Below, piece by piece: positions 56,059 to 64,000 of a stretch of DNA of 64,000 nt. Origin of the DNA: Pedobacter sp. AJM (GTDB lineage: Bacteria > Bacteroidota > Bacteroidia > Sphingobacteriales > Sphingobacteriaceae); the NCBI RefSeq assembly GCF_002197755.1, contig NZ_NHOT01000003.1:1054001-1118000 (forward strand), in the 5' to 3' direction. How positions within the stretch are numbered: the first letter of the stretch is position 1; every line of letters begins with the position of its first letter. The position numbers and the translations under genes were made by a program. The notes under the pieces are model-generated. The model was not told the DNA's origin and did not search any database. It saw nothing but the letters and a program-made list of their open reading frames with translations.

Positions 56059-57306
56059 CTATTTCCTCACTTGTCCATCGCCTCTGACCACCCATTTATA
56101 ACTTGTTAATTCTTCCAAACCCATCGGGCCGCGGGCATGGAGTTTTTGTGTGCTAATGCCAATTTCTGCACCTAATCCAAATTGGGCACCATCGGTAAAG
56201 CCGGTAGAAGCATTTGCATAAACGGCAGCTGCATCAACCAGATTTAAGAAATTTGTCATGTTTTCTGCATTTTCAGAGATAATGGCTTCGCTATGTTTAG
56301 AACTATATTGAGCAATGTGATTAATCGCTTCATCAAAATGATTCACTACTTTAACCGCCATTTTTAAGGATAGAAATTCTGTACCAAAATGATCTTCCGT
56401 AGCGCGGTTTAGCAGGTTTGATGGATAAGAAGATTGTAGCATCTCAAAACTTATTTCATCTGCAAAAAGCGCTACTTTTTTTTCAGCCAGTGGCATTAAA
56501 AGTGCTGGTAAATCATTTAGTCTGTTTTGGTGAATCAACACACAATCTAACGCATTGCATACACTCACTCGTCTGGTTTTGGCATTTAAAATAATAGCTT
56601 TTCCTTTCTCTAAATCTCCTGATTCATCAAAATAGGTATGTACAATGCCAGCACCGGTTTCAATAACAGGGATTTTACTATTTTCCCTTACATAATTAAT
56701 TAAAGACTGACTCCCGCGTGGAATTAATACATCCACAAAACCTCTGGCATTAAGCAAAGCCTCAGTGGCGGATCTCTCGGCAGGCAATAAGGTAAGTACA
56801 TCAGGATTAATTCCATGCTTTTTTAACACCTTCTGAATTACTTTTGCCATGGCTAAATTTGAAGATTCAGCATCACTTCCACCTTTCAAAACAGCAACAT
56901 TTCCCGTTTTAAAACACAATGAAAAAACATCAGCAGTAACGTTCGGTCGGGCTTCGTAAATGACACCAACCACACCTAACGGAACGCGGATTTTTTTGAG
57001 GTTTAAGCCATTATCTAAAATTTTCTCTGATAATACTTCATTTAGCGGACTAACCAGATTCACCACATTTTTAATATCGTTGGCTATATCTAAAATCCGT
57101 TGAGATGTTAGCTTTAGTCGGTCATATTTAGGATCGTCAATAGGCATTTTAGCCAAATCCTTTTCGTTTTCCTGAAGGATGATTGATGTGTTTTCGATTA
57201 ACGTCTCCGCTACATCAGAAAGAACCGCATTCACTTTTTCTTTAGATAGATTAATAAGATGGCGGGCTGCTTTCTTAGCGTTTTCGAAGTATATGGAGTA
57301 GTTCAT
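56059..57306 (-). CDS. proA: Glutamate-5-semialdehyde dehydrogenase
   Basis: 415 residues, standard length. It reduces glutamyl-5-phosphate with NADPH, the second step of proline synthesis, in the cytosol. Motifs are KIRVPLGVVGVIYEARPNVT, LKGGSDAESSNLA, the catalytic cysteine region RRVSVCNALDCVLIHQ, and the C-terminal FTDGAQFGLGAEIGISTQKLHARGPMGLEEL. It follows proB by 105 bp on the same strand, so the two form a proBA operon or at least a co-regulated pair. Confidence 0.97.
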   Translation of the reverse strand: MNYSIYFENAKKAARHLINLSKEKVNAVLSDVAETLIENTSIILQENEKDLAKMPIDDPKYDRLKLTSQRILDIANDIKNVVNLVSPLNEVLSEKILDNGLNLKKIRVPLGVVGVIYEARPNVTADVFSLCFKTGNVAVLKGGSDAESSNLAMAKVIQKVLKKHGINPDVLTLLPAERSATEALLNARGFVDVLIPRGSQSLINYVRENSKIPVIETGAGIVHTYFDESGDLEKGKAIILNAKTRRVSVCNALDCVLIHQNRLNDLPALLMPLAEKKVALFADEISFEMLQSSYPSNLLNRATEDHFGTEFLSLKMAVKVVNHFDEAINHIAQYSSKHSEAIISENAENMTNFLNLVDAAAVYANASTGFTDGAQFGLGAEIGISTQKLHARGPMGLEELTSYKWVVRGDGQVRK

Positions 57307-57411
57307 TTTTTTAGTATCAAGTAGTCAGTATTAAAACTTGCTTCTTTAAAACAGCAATCTAAAGACTTATTTAACGACCAAGTGCGCTAAGTTTTTGCTT
57401 TAGCCTTCAGC

Positions 57412-58491
57412 TTAAATTAACGAATAAAAATAATCATAATGCACCAGGGCTTTTTGTTTTTTCTGTCCGATTCTTTCCCTTGCTTTATCCGAGCTGTATT
57501 CTGCAATGCCCAATCCAATTAAGGCATTTTGCGCATCCACAATTTTAATCACATCGCCTTTTAAAAAATCAGTTTGAATCTCTATGATTCCAACAGGTAA
57601 TAAGCTTGTAGCCTTCCCAGAGGTCAGAACCATTTTTGCACCATCGTTTAACTTAACAATTCCAGTTGCAGCGGTTTCTGAGTGTGCAATCCATTTCTTC
57701 TTGCCGGATTTACTTTTTTCAGGCACAAACCGCGTATGGATCAGAGTGTTATTTAAAAGTGAAGTCAGCACATCATCTTTAGTGCCATTGGCTATATGAA
57801 CGTTAATCCCGAGCTTAGCTACCTTTTGTGCCATCGTAGATTTGGTAATCATTCCACCCCTGCCAAATTGTGATTTTCCGGTTTGAATAAACGAAGCCAG
57901 ATTGGAAACCGTTCCCGAAATTTCTTCCATAACCTGCGAACCTTCCAGCTTCGGATCACCATTGTAAATTCCATCTACATTCGACAAGATAATCAAGGCA
58001 TCAGCACTTAACATCGAAGCAATTAAACCTGCCAGTTCATCATTATCCGTAAACATTAACTCGGTTACCGACACTACATCATTTTCATTAACAACGGGAA
58101 TAACATCATTCTGCAGCAAAATTTGCATACAGTTTTTCATATTCAGGTAATGCGCCCGGTCACGAAAATCTTCTTTTGTTACTAAAACCTGGGCACATTT
58201 TATTTGATGGATGGCCAAAAAATTAGAATAAGTATTAATCAGTTTTACCTGACCAATTGCCGCTAATAGTTGCCGGGTGGTTACGGCGTCTTGCTTCTCA
58301 GAAACTTTAATTAAGCTTCTTCCAGCTGCAACAGCACCTGAAGAAACTAAAATAACTTCAATGCCTAACTGTTTAATCGCTGCCAGCTGATCCACCAAAT
58401 GATTGATTCGCGCTTCATCAGGTAATCCATTTTCTTTCGTAATTACATTCGAACCGACTTTAACAACTATTTTTTTGTACCCTAATTTCAT
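57412..58491 (-). CDS. proB: Glutamate 5-kinase with PUA domain
   Basis: 359 residues. The amino-acid kinase domain has VVKVGSNVITKENGLPDE, VSSGAVAAGRSLI, the PVVNENDVV motif and FTDNDELAGLIA, with the feedback-sensitive region near the last. The C-terminal ~80 residues are a PUA domain (VLTSGKATSLLPVGIIEI). The enzyme phosphorylates glutamate and is usually inhibited by proline. A possible promoter upstream has TTG and TAAATTGC at a spacing of 18 bp. proC is not in the window. Confidence 0.96.
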   Translation of the reverse strand: MKLGYKKIVVKVGSNVITKENGLPDEARINHLVDQLAAIKQLGIEVILVSSGAVAAGRSLIKVSEKQDAVTTRQLLAAIGQVKLINTYSNFLAIHQIKCAQVLVTKEDFRDRAHYLNMKNCMQILLQNDVIPVVNENDVVSVTELMFTDNDELAGLIASMLSADALIILSNVDGIYNGDPKLEGSQVMEEISGTVSNLASFIQTGKSQFGRGGMITKSTMAQKVAKLGINVHIANGTKDDVLTSLLNNTLIHTRFVPEKSKSGKKKWIAHSETAATGIVKLNDGAKMVLTSGKATSLLPVGIIEIQTDFLKGDVIKIVDAQNALIGLGIAEYSSDKARERIGQKKQKALVHYDYFYSLI

Positions 58492-58649
58492 GACTACATT
58501 AATGCCTTATGTTTGGCAATTTAACATCAATTTTTCTAAATCAAGATAATTATCTATAGGCTTGATGGATTTTTACAAAAACGATAATTAGCTTGAAGTT
58601 GCGCTTTTGCATTCGACGAACTACCATATCGCCAACGAACCAATGACCA

Positions 58650-58679
58650 TTGAACTAATGAACAATTTCCTTAAATTGC
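58650..58679 (+). promoter_or_regulatory. Putative promoter of the prolyl oligopeptidase gene
   Basis: TTG at 58650-58652, a 19-bp spacer, and TAAATTGC at 58672-58679 fit the Bacteroidota -33/-7 layout with two mismatches in the -7 box. The ATG at 58703 would follow a short leader of about 16 nt. Confidence 0.45.
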
Positions 58680-58702
58680 AATCACCTAATCCTGAACCAA
58701 AC

Positions 58703-60853
58703 ATGAAACGTATTTTACCCGCCCTGATTTTGCTTAGTGCAATTTCAGCTTGTAATCACCCGCAAAAGAAAGAAATGGAACCTATAAAATGGCCTGATGT
58801 AAAGGCACCAGTGGCGGAAATCATTCCGCACAAAAGAATAATTCACGGCGATACCGTTGAAGATAGTTATTACTGGATGATTGATTACTTTAAAAAAGGG
58901 CCGGATAGCACGAAAGTGGTCAATTACCTAAAAGCCGAGAATAAATACCTGGAAGAGATGATGAAGAGTACGGATGCTTTCCAGGCTGATTTGTTTAAGG
59001 AAATGAAAGCTAGGATTAAGGAAAAAGATGAGTCTGTTCCTGTTTTCAGGAATGGATATTTTTATTATTCCCGAACAGAAGATGGTAAGCAATACTTTAA
59101 ATACTGCAGAAAAAAAGGCAGTTTAACCGCTCCTGAAGAAGTACTTTTAGATGTTGATGAAATGGCAAAAGGCCATGCTTATTTCAGTGCAACAGGTTTT
59201 AAAGTTAGTCCGGATAATAAATTGCTGGCTTATGGTGTGGATCAGGTTTCCCGCAGGCAATATACCATTCAGGTTAAAAACCTCGAAACAGGCGAAATTT
59301 ATAAAGATGCCATTACCAATACCGAAGGTCCGGGCGCCTGGGCAAATGACAATAAAACTTTGTTTTATACGGCTAAAAACCCGGTTACACTGTTAAGTGA
59401 AAAGATAAAAAAACACACCCTTGGTACCAGTGAAAAAGCCGATGTAGTGGTTTATGACGAGAAAGATAATACCAACTATATCGGTGTAGGTAAGTCTAAA
59501 AATGGTAAATACATTTTTGTAGCCTCGCAGGGTACCTTAACCTCAGAATATAAAATGATTGATGCGGATCATCCGGAAGCTGATTTCAAGGTTTTCGCTG
59601 CCCGATCTAAAGATGTTTTGTATGATGTCATGCCTGTTGATGGAAAATTTTTAATCCTGACTAACTGGAAGGCAAAGAATTTCCGGCTGATGGAATGTCC
59701 GCTGGATAAAACGGAAAAAGAAAACTGGAAGGAAGTGATTCCACATCGTGCTGATGTATTACTCGAAAGTGCTGAGGAATTTAAAGATTATACCGTGCTA
59801 TCTGAACGCAAAAACGGATTAACGGAATTGCGTGTGTTGAAGAAAAATGGTGGCGATTATTACATCAAGTTTGACGAGCCGGCTTATGATGCTGGAGTAG
59901 GTGCAAACCCGGAATACAATAGTAAAACCTTGCGTTATTCTTACACCTCCCTAACTACACCAAGTTCAGTTTATGATTATGATTTGGAGAAAAAAGATCA
60001 GCGACTGATGAAACAGCAAGAGGTTGTAGGTGGTTACAATCCTAAAGATTATGTAACAGAACGAATTTTTGCAACCGCAAAAGATGGCACTAAAATTCCC
60101 GTTGCCTTAGTTTACAAAAAAGGTTTTGAGAAGAATGGTCAATCGCCATTATTGCTTTATGGTTATGGCTCATATGGCTCAAATTCTGATGTCTATTTTT
60201 CTTCCGTTCGCTTAAGCCTTTTAGATCGGGGTTTTGTTTTTGCGATCGCCAACATTCGCGGCGGGCAAGAAATGGGCCGCCAATGGTATGAGGATGGTAA
60301 ACTGATGAAAAAGAAAAACACCTTTACTGACTTTATTGCTGCAGGTGAATATCTGATTGATCAAAAATACACTTCCAAAGGACATTTGTATGCCAATGGA
60401 GGAAGTGCTGGCGGCTTATTAATGGGAGCGGTTGTAAATATGGCACCAGATTTATGGAATGGTGTCATTGCGGATGTTCCTTTTGTAGATGTAGTTAACA
60501 CGATGTTGGATGAAAGCATTCCATTAACCACGAATGAGTTTGATGAATGGGGAAATCCAAAGAAAAAAGATGCCTATGCATACATGAAAAGCTATTCTCC
60601 TTATGAAAATGTAGCGAAAAAGGTCTATCCAAATATGCTGGTGACTACGGGTTTGCACGACAGTCAGGTACAATATTTTGAACCTGCAAAATGGGTAGCC
60701 AAATTGCGGGCAATGAAAACAGATCAAAATGTGTTGTTCCTTAAAACCAATATGGAATTTGGACATGGTGGTGCATCTGGCCGTTTCGATTATTTAAAGG
60801 AAGAAGCATTGGGATATGCTTTCTTGTTTAAACTGGAAGGGATTAGGAAGTAA
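58703..60853 (+). CDS. Prolyl oligopeptidase family S9 serine peptidase, lipoprotein
   Basis: About 716 residues from the ATG at 58703 (MKRILPALILLSAISAC), with lipobox AISAC (Cys17). A longer TTG-initiated frame at 58607 reads through the promoter and is rejected. The N-terminal seven-bladed propeller (about 30-400) gates the active site. The alpha/beta-hydrolase domain has the Ser in YANGGSAGGLLMG, the Asp in TTGLHDSQVQYFE and the His in NMEFGHGGASGRFD. The upstream catalytic Arg-type motif SSYGSNSDVYF is also present. It degrades proline-containing peptides in the periplasm or on the membrane. Confidence 0.95.
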   Translation: MKRILPALILLSAISACNHPQKKEMEPIKWPDVKAPVAEIIPHKRIIHGDTVEDSYYWMIDYFKKGPDSTKVVNYLKAENKYLEEMMKSTDAFQADLFKEMKARIKEKDESVPVFRNGYFYYSRTEDGKQYFKYCRKKGSLTAPEEVLLDVDEMAKGHAYFSATGFKVSPDNKLLAYGVDQVSRRQYTIQVKNLETGEIYKDAITNTEGPGAWANDNKTLFYTAKNPVTLLSEKIKKHTLGTSEKADVVVYDEKDNTNYIGVGKSKNGKYIFVASQGTLTSEYKMIDADHPEADFKVFAARSKDVLYDVMPVDGKFLILTNWKAKNFRLMECPLDKTEKENWKEVIPHRADVLLESAEEFKDYTVLSERKNGLTELRVLKKNGGDYYIKFDEPAYDAGVGANPEYNSKTLRYSYTSLTTPSSVYDYDLEKKDQRLMKQQEVVGGYNPKDYVTERIFATAKDGTKIPVALVYKKGFEKNGQSPLLLYGYGSYGSNSDVYFSSVRLSLLDRGFVFAIANIRGGQEMGRQWYEDGKLMKKKNTFTDFIAAGEYLIDQKYTSKGHLYANGGSAGGLLMGAVVNMAPDLWNGVIADVPFVDVVNTMLDESIPLTTNEFDEWGNPKKKDAYAYMKSYSPYENVAKKVYPNMLVTTGLHDSQVQYFEPAKWVAKLRAMKTDQNVLFLKTNMEFGHGGASGRFDYLKEEALGYAFLFKLEGIRK

Positions 60854-60868
60854 TAACAATATAAAAGT

Positions 60869-60907
60869 TGAGTGAGTTGAAAAATTAATGGTTCTTTAAC
60901 TCGCTCA
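60869..60907 (+). terminator. Possible terminator of the prolyl oligopeptidase gene
   Basis: TGAGTGAGTT (60869-60878) pairs with AACTCGCTCA (60898-60907), including one G-T pair, over a 19-base loop. The downstream T tract is short (TATCCTTTTC). Confidence 0.45.
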
Positions 60908-60944
60908 GCTTATCCTTTTCATATATAATATAAAAAACTCCCTA

Positions 60945-61397
60945 ATGAATGCTAAATTAAAACCGCTTCAAATGATTCACCTGGCATTATGCTTTTTTGT
61001 CTTCCTATTTGCTATTGTAACTATTTTAATTAACAGAAATCAATTGTATTTTGATGCCAATCCGGCGAATACTGCACCTTTCAACCCCATATTTCCAATT
61101 GTAGGGTTAATTTCGCTCTCCGTGAGCATTATTGCATTTAAAAACTTACTTGCAAAAATAGATCAGGCTACCGCTGTTGATTCAAAAATAAATCAATATC
61201 AAACGGCTTTTATTGTGAGTTCAGCATTATTAGAAGGAGGTGCTCTTTTTAATCTTGTAGGCACATTTGTATCACAAAATGCATTCTTTTTAATTTTTGC
61301 CGCAGTGAACCTAATTTTCCTCATTCGCAATCGGCCTACCAAAGATAAATTGATATCCGCTTTACAATTGCAATATCCGGATACGGAAATATTGTAA
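60945..61397 (+). CDS. Small multi-pass membrane protein of unknown function
   Basis: 150 residues with four hydrophobic stretches: MIHLALCFFVFLFAIVTILI (about 11-30), PIFPIVGLISLSVSIIAF (about 48-66), FIVSSALLEGGALFNLVGTF (about 90-110) and FFLIFAAVNLIFLI (about 115-128). Short loops and a charged tail (RNRPTKDKLISALQLQ) follow. I do not recognise a family. It is 25 bp before the M16 peptidase gene on the same strand, so the two may be co-transcribed. Confidence 0.75.
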   Translation: MNAKLKPLQMIHLALCFFVFLFAIVTILINRNQLYFDANPANTAPFNPIFPIVGLISLSVSIIAFKNLLAKIDQATAVDSKINQYQTAFIVSSALLEGGALFNLVGTFVSQNAFFLIFAAVNLIFLIRNRPTKDKLISALQLQYPDTEIL

Positions 61398-61422
61398 CAA
61401 TTAGCCCTATCTTTGCCGGTCA

Positions 61423-62655
61423 ATGGAATATAATGTTCACACTTTACCGAATGGCATTCGCTTGTTGCACGTGCCATCGGCTTCAGCCATCTCACATGCC
61501 TGTATCATCATCAACACCGGTTCACGTGATGAGGCTGAACATAAGGCCGGCCTGGCACATTTTATTGAGCATTTAATTTTTAAACGTACAGAAAAACGCA
61601 GTACCAACCAGATTTTAAACCGCCTGGAAAGCGTTGGAGCTGATTTAAATGCCTATACCACTAAAGAATACACTTGTGTTCATGCTTCCTTTTTAAATCC
61701 CTATTTAGACCGGACGCTGGATCTTTTTAATGATATTATCTTTCATTCTACCTTCCCGGAAGAGGAAATGGATAAGGAGAAAAGCGTGATTCTGGATGAA
61801 ATTGCATCTTACCTGGATCAACCTGAAGAAGCCATTAACGATGATTTTGAAGATATGCTTTTTGCCGGTCATCCGCTAGGCAATAATATCCTGGGCACTA
61901 CTGATTCTGTTCAAAATTTCACCAGGGAAGATGTGATTGCCTTCAGGAAGGCGAATTACCGCACCAATGAAATAGTTGTTGCAGTGATTGGAAATTATAG
62001 CTTAAACAATGTGGTTAAAAAAGGAATTAAGCACTTTGCGGATGTTGAAGAAAACACACCGGCAAAACATCGGGCAAAGCCAGTTCTTTTAAAGCCAGTA
62101 ACGACTACGATTTACAAACCCATTATGCAGGCACATTGCATCGTAGGCACTCAAACTTATTCTACTTATCAGGACAGCAAGGTTGGCCTAATGCTCCTGA
62201 ATAATTATTTTGGCGGTAATGGCATGAGTTCTGTCTTAAATTTGCAAATCAGGGAGAAATATGGAATTGCATATACTATTGAATCAAATTTTTCACCCCT
62301 AAGCGATACCGGAATCTTTTCTATTTATTTCGGAACAGATAAAGAAAAACAGGAAAAAGCTTTGGCCCTGATTTTTAAGGAAATTAAAAAACTAAAAGAA
62401 AAGCCATTAAATGATCTTCAATTACAAAAAGCCAAAAACAAATTTATTGGTCAGATTGCTTTAGGAGAAGAGAACAGAATTGGATTAATCATTTCAATGG
62501 CCAAAAGCTTAATTGACCACGATAAAATTGATTCGCTTGAAACCGTTTTTGAAAAAATAAACGCGGTAAATACAAGGCAGATTGCAGAAATCGTTGATGA
62601 GGTTTTAGACATAGAAAGGCTTAACATTTTTACTTTCTCGCCGATAGCGGAATAA
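61423..62655 (+). CDS. M16 family zinc peptidase (insulinase-like)
   Basis: 410 residues, the length of the single-unit M16B peptidases. The inverted zinc motif HFIEH is at residues 46-50, with the distal Glu in ILDEIASY near 126. The C-terminal half has the family's substrate-binding fold (GNGMSSVLNLQIREKYGIAYTIESNF). No signal peptide is visible, so it is probably cytosolic and may process peptides or small proteins. In M16B enzymes two half-units often cooperate, one catalytic and one not; a partner is not seen in this window. Confidence 0.93.
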   Translation: MEYNVHTLPNGIRLLHVPSASAISHACIIINTGSRDEAEHKAGLAHFIEHLIFKRTEKRSTNQILNRLESVGADLNAYTTKEYTCVHASFLNPYLDRTLDLFNDIIFHSTFPEEEMDKEKSVILDEIASYLDQPEEAINDDFEDMLFAGHPLGNNILGTTDSVQNFTREDVIAFRKANYRTNEIVVAVIGNYSLNNVVKKGIKHFADVEENTPAKHRAKPVLLKPVTTTIYKPIMQAHCIVGTQTYSTYQDSKVGLMLLNNYFGGNGMSSVLNLQIREKYGIAYTIESNFSPLSDTGIFSIYFGTDKEKQEKALALIFKEIKKLKEKPLNDLQLQKAKNKFIGQIALGEENRIGLIISMAKSLIDHDKIDSLETVFEKINAVNTRQIAEIVDEVLDIERLNIFTFSPIAE

Positions 62656-62686
62656 TTGTTATTTTTGTACCGTTAAGTTTTATTGG

Positions 62687-62752
62687 CCTGTCACCCTGAA
62701 ACTCGTGGAAGGATATACAAACAAGCTGGTCTTCGACAGGCTCAGACTGACA
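62687..62752. repeat. REP-like extragenic repeat
   Basis: The sequence between the M16 gene and def contains CCTGTC (62687-62692) and GACAGG (62735-62740) as inverted arms within GTCACCCTGAAACTCG... CTTCGACAGGCTCAGACTGACA. Such CTTCGACAGGCTCAG-type elements are common intergenic repeats in Bacteroidota from general knowledge. A genome count is needed to confirm. Confidence 0.55.
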
Positions 62753-62807
62753 AACCGTTGAAATTAATAGCCTCAGGCTTAATCGTCTGAATGAAATATA
62801 TTATATC

Positions 62808-63368
62808 ATGAAATTACCTATAGTTGCTTACGGGGATCCGATTTTAAAAAAGATCGCAACCGATATTGATCAAGATTATCCAGAACTGGAAAAGCTGATT
62901 AGTGATATGTTCGATACCATGTATTATGCAAATGGTGTTGGCCTTGCTGCGCCACAAATTGGTCTTCCAATCCGTTTGTTTATTGTAGATATCGGGGAGG
63001 ATGAAGATGGAACACCTGGTTATAAAAAAGTATTTATAAACGCAAAAATCGTGGAAGAAGCAGGCGAACCATGGATGTTCAATGAAGGCTGTTTAAGTAT
63101 CCCGGATATTCGTGAAAATATTTCACGTAAACCTAATATCAAGATAAATTACCTGGATGAAAATTTTGTAGAACATACCGATGATGTGGATGGAATGCCA
63201 GCCCGTGTGATTCAGCATGAATATGATCATATTGAAGGCAAACTATTTACCGATAAAATAAGTGTGCTGCGTAAAACCATGCTGAAAAGCAAACTGGATG
63301 CCATTGCAAAAGGAAATATCAAAACAGATTACAAAATGAAGTTCCTGAATAAGAGCAAAAAAAGATAA
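62808..63368 (+). CDS. def: Peptide deformylase
   Basis: 186 residues. It removes the formyl group from nascent N-terminal methionine, a cytosolic metalloenzyme (Fe or Zn). The three family motifs are complete: GVGLAAPQIG (about 43-52), EGCLSIP with the metal-binding Cys, and QHEYDHIEGKLF with the two His ligands and the catalytic Glu. The start at 62808 gives the usual MKLPIVAYGDPILKK N-terminus. It is followed by a strong terminator. A REP-like repeat lies just upstream. Confidence 0.97.
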   Translation: MKLPIVAYGDPILKKIATDIDQDYPELEKLISDMFDTMYYANGVGLAAPQIGLPIRLFIVDIGEDEDGTPGYKKVFINAKIVEEAGEPWMFNEGCLSIPDIRENISRKPNIKINYLDENFVEHTDDVDGMPARVIQHEYDHIEGKLFTDKISVLRKTMLKSKLDAIAKGNIKTDYKMKFLNKSKKR

Positions 63369-63380
63369 ATGTTATGGAAG

Positions 63381-63410
63381 AGGGAAAATGGAAACGTTTT
63401 CCCTTTTTTT
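63381..63410 (+). terminator. Rho-independent terminator of def
   Basis: AGGGAAAA (63381-63388) pairs with TTTTCCCT (63397-63404) around an eight-base loop, and a run of seven T follows. Confidence 0.88.
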
Positions 63411-63415
63411 ATTCA

Positions 63416-63500
63416 TTCCGTCATTGCAAGGCACGGGGTAATCTCAATCGCAAAACAGATTGCTTCGTCAGCTGAAAAAGCCTCCTTGCCATGAAAATTT
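63416..63500. repeat. Second REP-like extragenic repeat
   Basis: CATTGCAAGG (63422-63431) and CCTTGCCATG (63484-63493) are inverted arms with one mismatch. The middle has GATTGCTTCGTCAGC. The layout resembles the GTCATTGCGAGG / CCTCGCAATGAC elements known in many bacterial genomes; copy number here is unknown. Confidence 0.55.
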
Positions 63501-63550
63501 GTCGATTTTGAATGTCCAGGCCTACAGACTCCAAACTTAAGACTCAAGAC

Positions 63551-64000
63551 TTAATTCTCACTTCGCTTCTTATCGCCGTCAAAAATCTGCTGCATTAATT
63601 TACCCCAGGCAAAAGGATTTAATAATGGGTTGGTTTGCACCATGTTTTTATTAACCATCCTGTCGAAGTTGTACCGGTAATTCTGACTGCCGATTTCCTG
63701 TCCATCACGTGGTAAAGTCTGGATCAAACCATCTATCGATGAACGCGAAAGATTCTTTTTGGCTATCGCCATATCATCATCAGCCAGTTTCATCGATAGA
63801 AATTCCCGCGTAAATTCTTCTGTAGTTGCCCACGGAAAAACACGAACAGAAGGTAAATCAATTACGTTGGATTTTAACTTCACCATGATCGTATACTTAC
63901 TGTCTGGTGTACCCTCCGGAATTATAGTAGAGAATTTTTTATAGCCAATGGCTGTGAATAAAATAGTGTCGCCAGGATTCACAACAAAACTAAAATAACC
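63551..64000 (-). CDS. Protein with carboxypeptidase-regulatory-like domain, cut by right edge
   Basis: The frame continues past the GTG at 63982 to the window end (GYFSFVVNPGDTILFTAIGYKKF), so this is the C-terminal part of a longer protein of which about 150 residues are seen. The first visible residues match the end of a carboxypeptidase-regulatory-like domain. The rest has a charged helical part (ATTEEFTREFLSMKLADDD) and a polar tail ending FDGDKKRSEN. Similar in layout to the secreted protein at 40057-40815. The function is unknown. Confidence 0.7.
   Translation of the reverse strand, partial: GYFSFVVNPGDTILFTAIGYKKFSTIIPEGTPDSKYTIMVKLKSNVIDLPSVRVFPWATTEEFTREFLSMKLADDDMAIAKKNLSRSSIDGLIQTLPRDGQEIGSQNYRYNFDRMVNKNMVQTNPLLNPFAWGKLMQQIFDGDKKRSEN

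Noticed and set aside
58607..58702. TTG-initiated extension of the prolyl oligopeptidase
   Set aside because: It reads through a likely promoter and puts 32 residues before a clear lipoprotein signal. The ATG at 58703 is far better.
1..64000. CRISPR arrays, insertion sequences and rRNA genes
   Set aside because: No regularly spaced repeats, transposase genes or rRNA-like stretches were seen. The only repeats are those listed.

Overview
The window looks like a chromosomal stretch of a Bacteroidota bacterium of the Sphingobacteriaceae, most likely Pedobacter or a close relative. The evidence is the tandem SusC/SusD pairs, RicT (PSP1) followed by GldH, DUF3078 and DUF5916 proteins, a YifB/ComM ATPase, AT-rich intergenic DNA, -7 boxes of the TAnnTTTG type in place of E. 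coli -10 boxes, and starts without Shine-Dalgarno sequences. The assignment rests on gene content and motifs only; no search was run.

Layout. (1) 1-850: the edge of an integrated element. A tyrosine recombinase gene runs off the left end. Beside it lies a tRNA-Arg(CCT) whose acceptor stem is broken. (2) 853-4310: metG, divergent from an ldcA-doxX operon. (3) 4456-29640: five consecutive susC-susD transcription units, all on the minus strand. Four of the five susD genes are followed by a clear rho-independent hairpin with a T tract on the minus strand, and the fifth by a bidirectional hairpin. AT-rich spacers of 250-552 bp separate the units. No glycoside hydrolase, ECF sigma/anti-sigma pair or hybrid two-component sensor lies among them. 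Pairs 1-3 have classical RagB/SusD lipoproteins and pairs 4-5 have the second SusD-like family. A large M14 carboxypeptidase follows at 30066-32561 on the same strand.

(4) 32636-46551: housekeeping and envelope genes. These are murF; the minus-strand group holB, ricT, gldH; ruvX with an O-methyltransferase; two tandem secreted glucosaminidase-LysM proteins; a regulatory-like domain protein overlapping a tiny HExxH membrane protein; a DUF3078 protein; a siderophore-interacting flavoprotein divergent from an AraC regulator; and a DUF5916 outer-membrane protein. (5) 47158-54324: ffh, comM, a GxxExxY gene preceded by two ~87 bp imperfect repeats, two small lipoproteins (one behind a sigma-54-like promoter), a Crp/Fnr regulator, an Hsp31/PfpI-like protein and a small acidic protein. 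(6) 54600-64000: a beta-CASP metallo-beta-lactamase nuclease, proBA, a prolyl oligopeptidase, a small membrane protein, an M16 peptidase, def, REP-like extragenic repeats, and a protein cut by the right edge.

The parts most worth a second look are: the SusCD array with shared upstream TGTTAAA boxes and a conserved stem within the first codons of all five susC genes; the repeat-flanked GxxExxY locus; the 107-residue HExxH membrane protein; and the tRNA/integrase junction.
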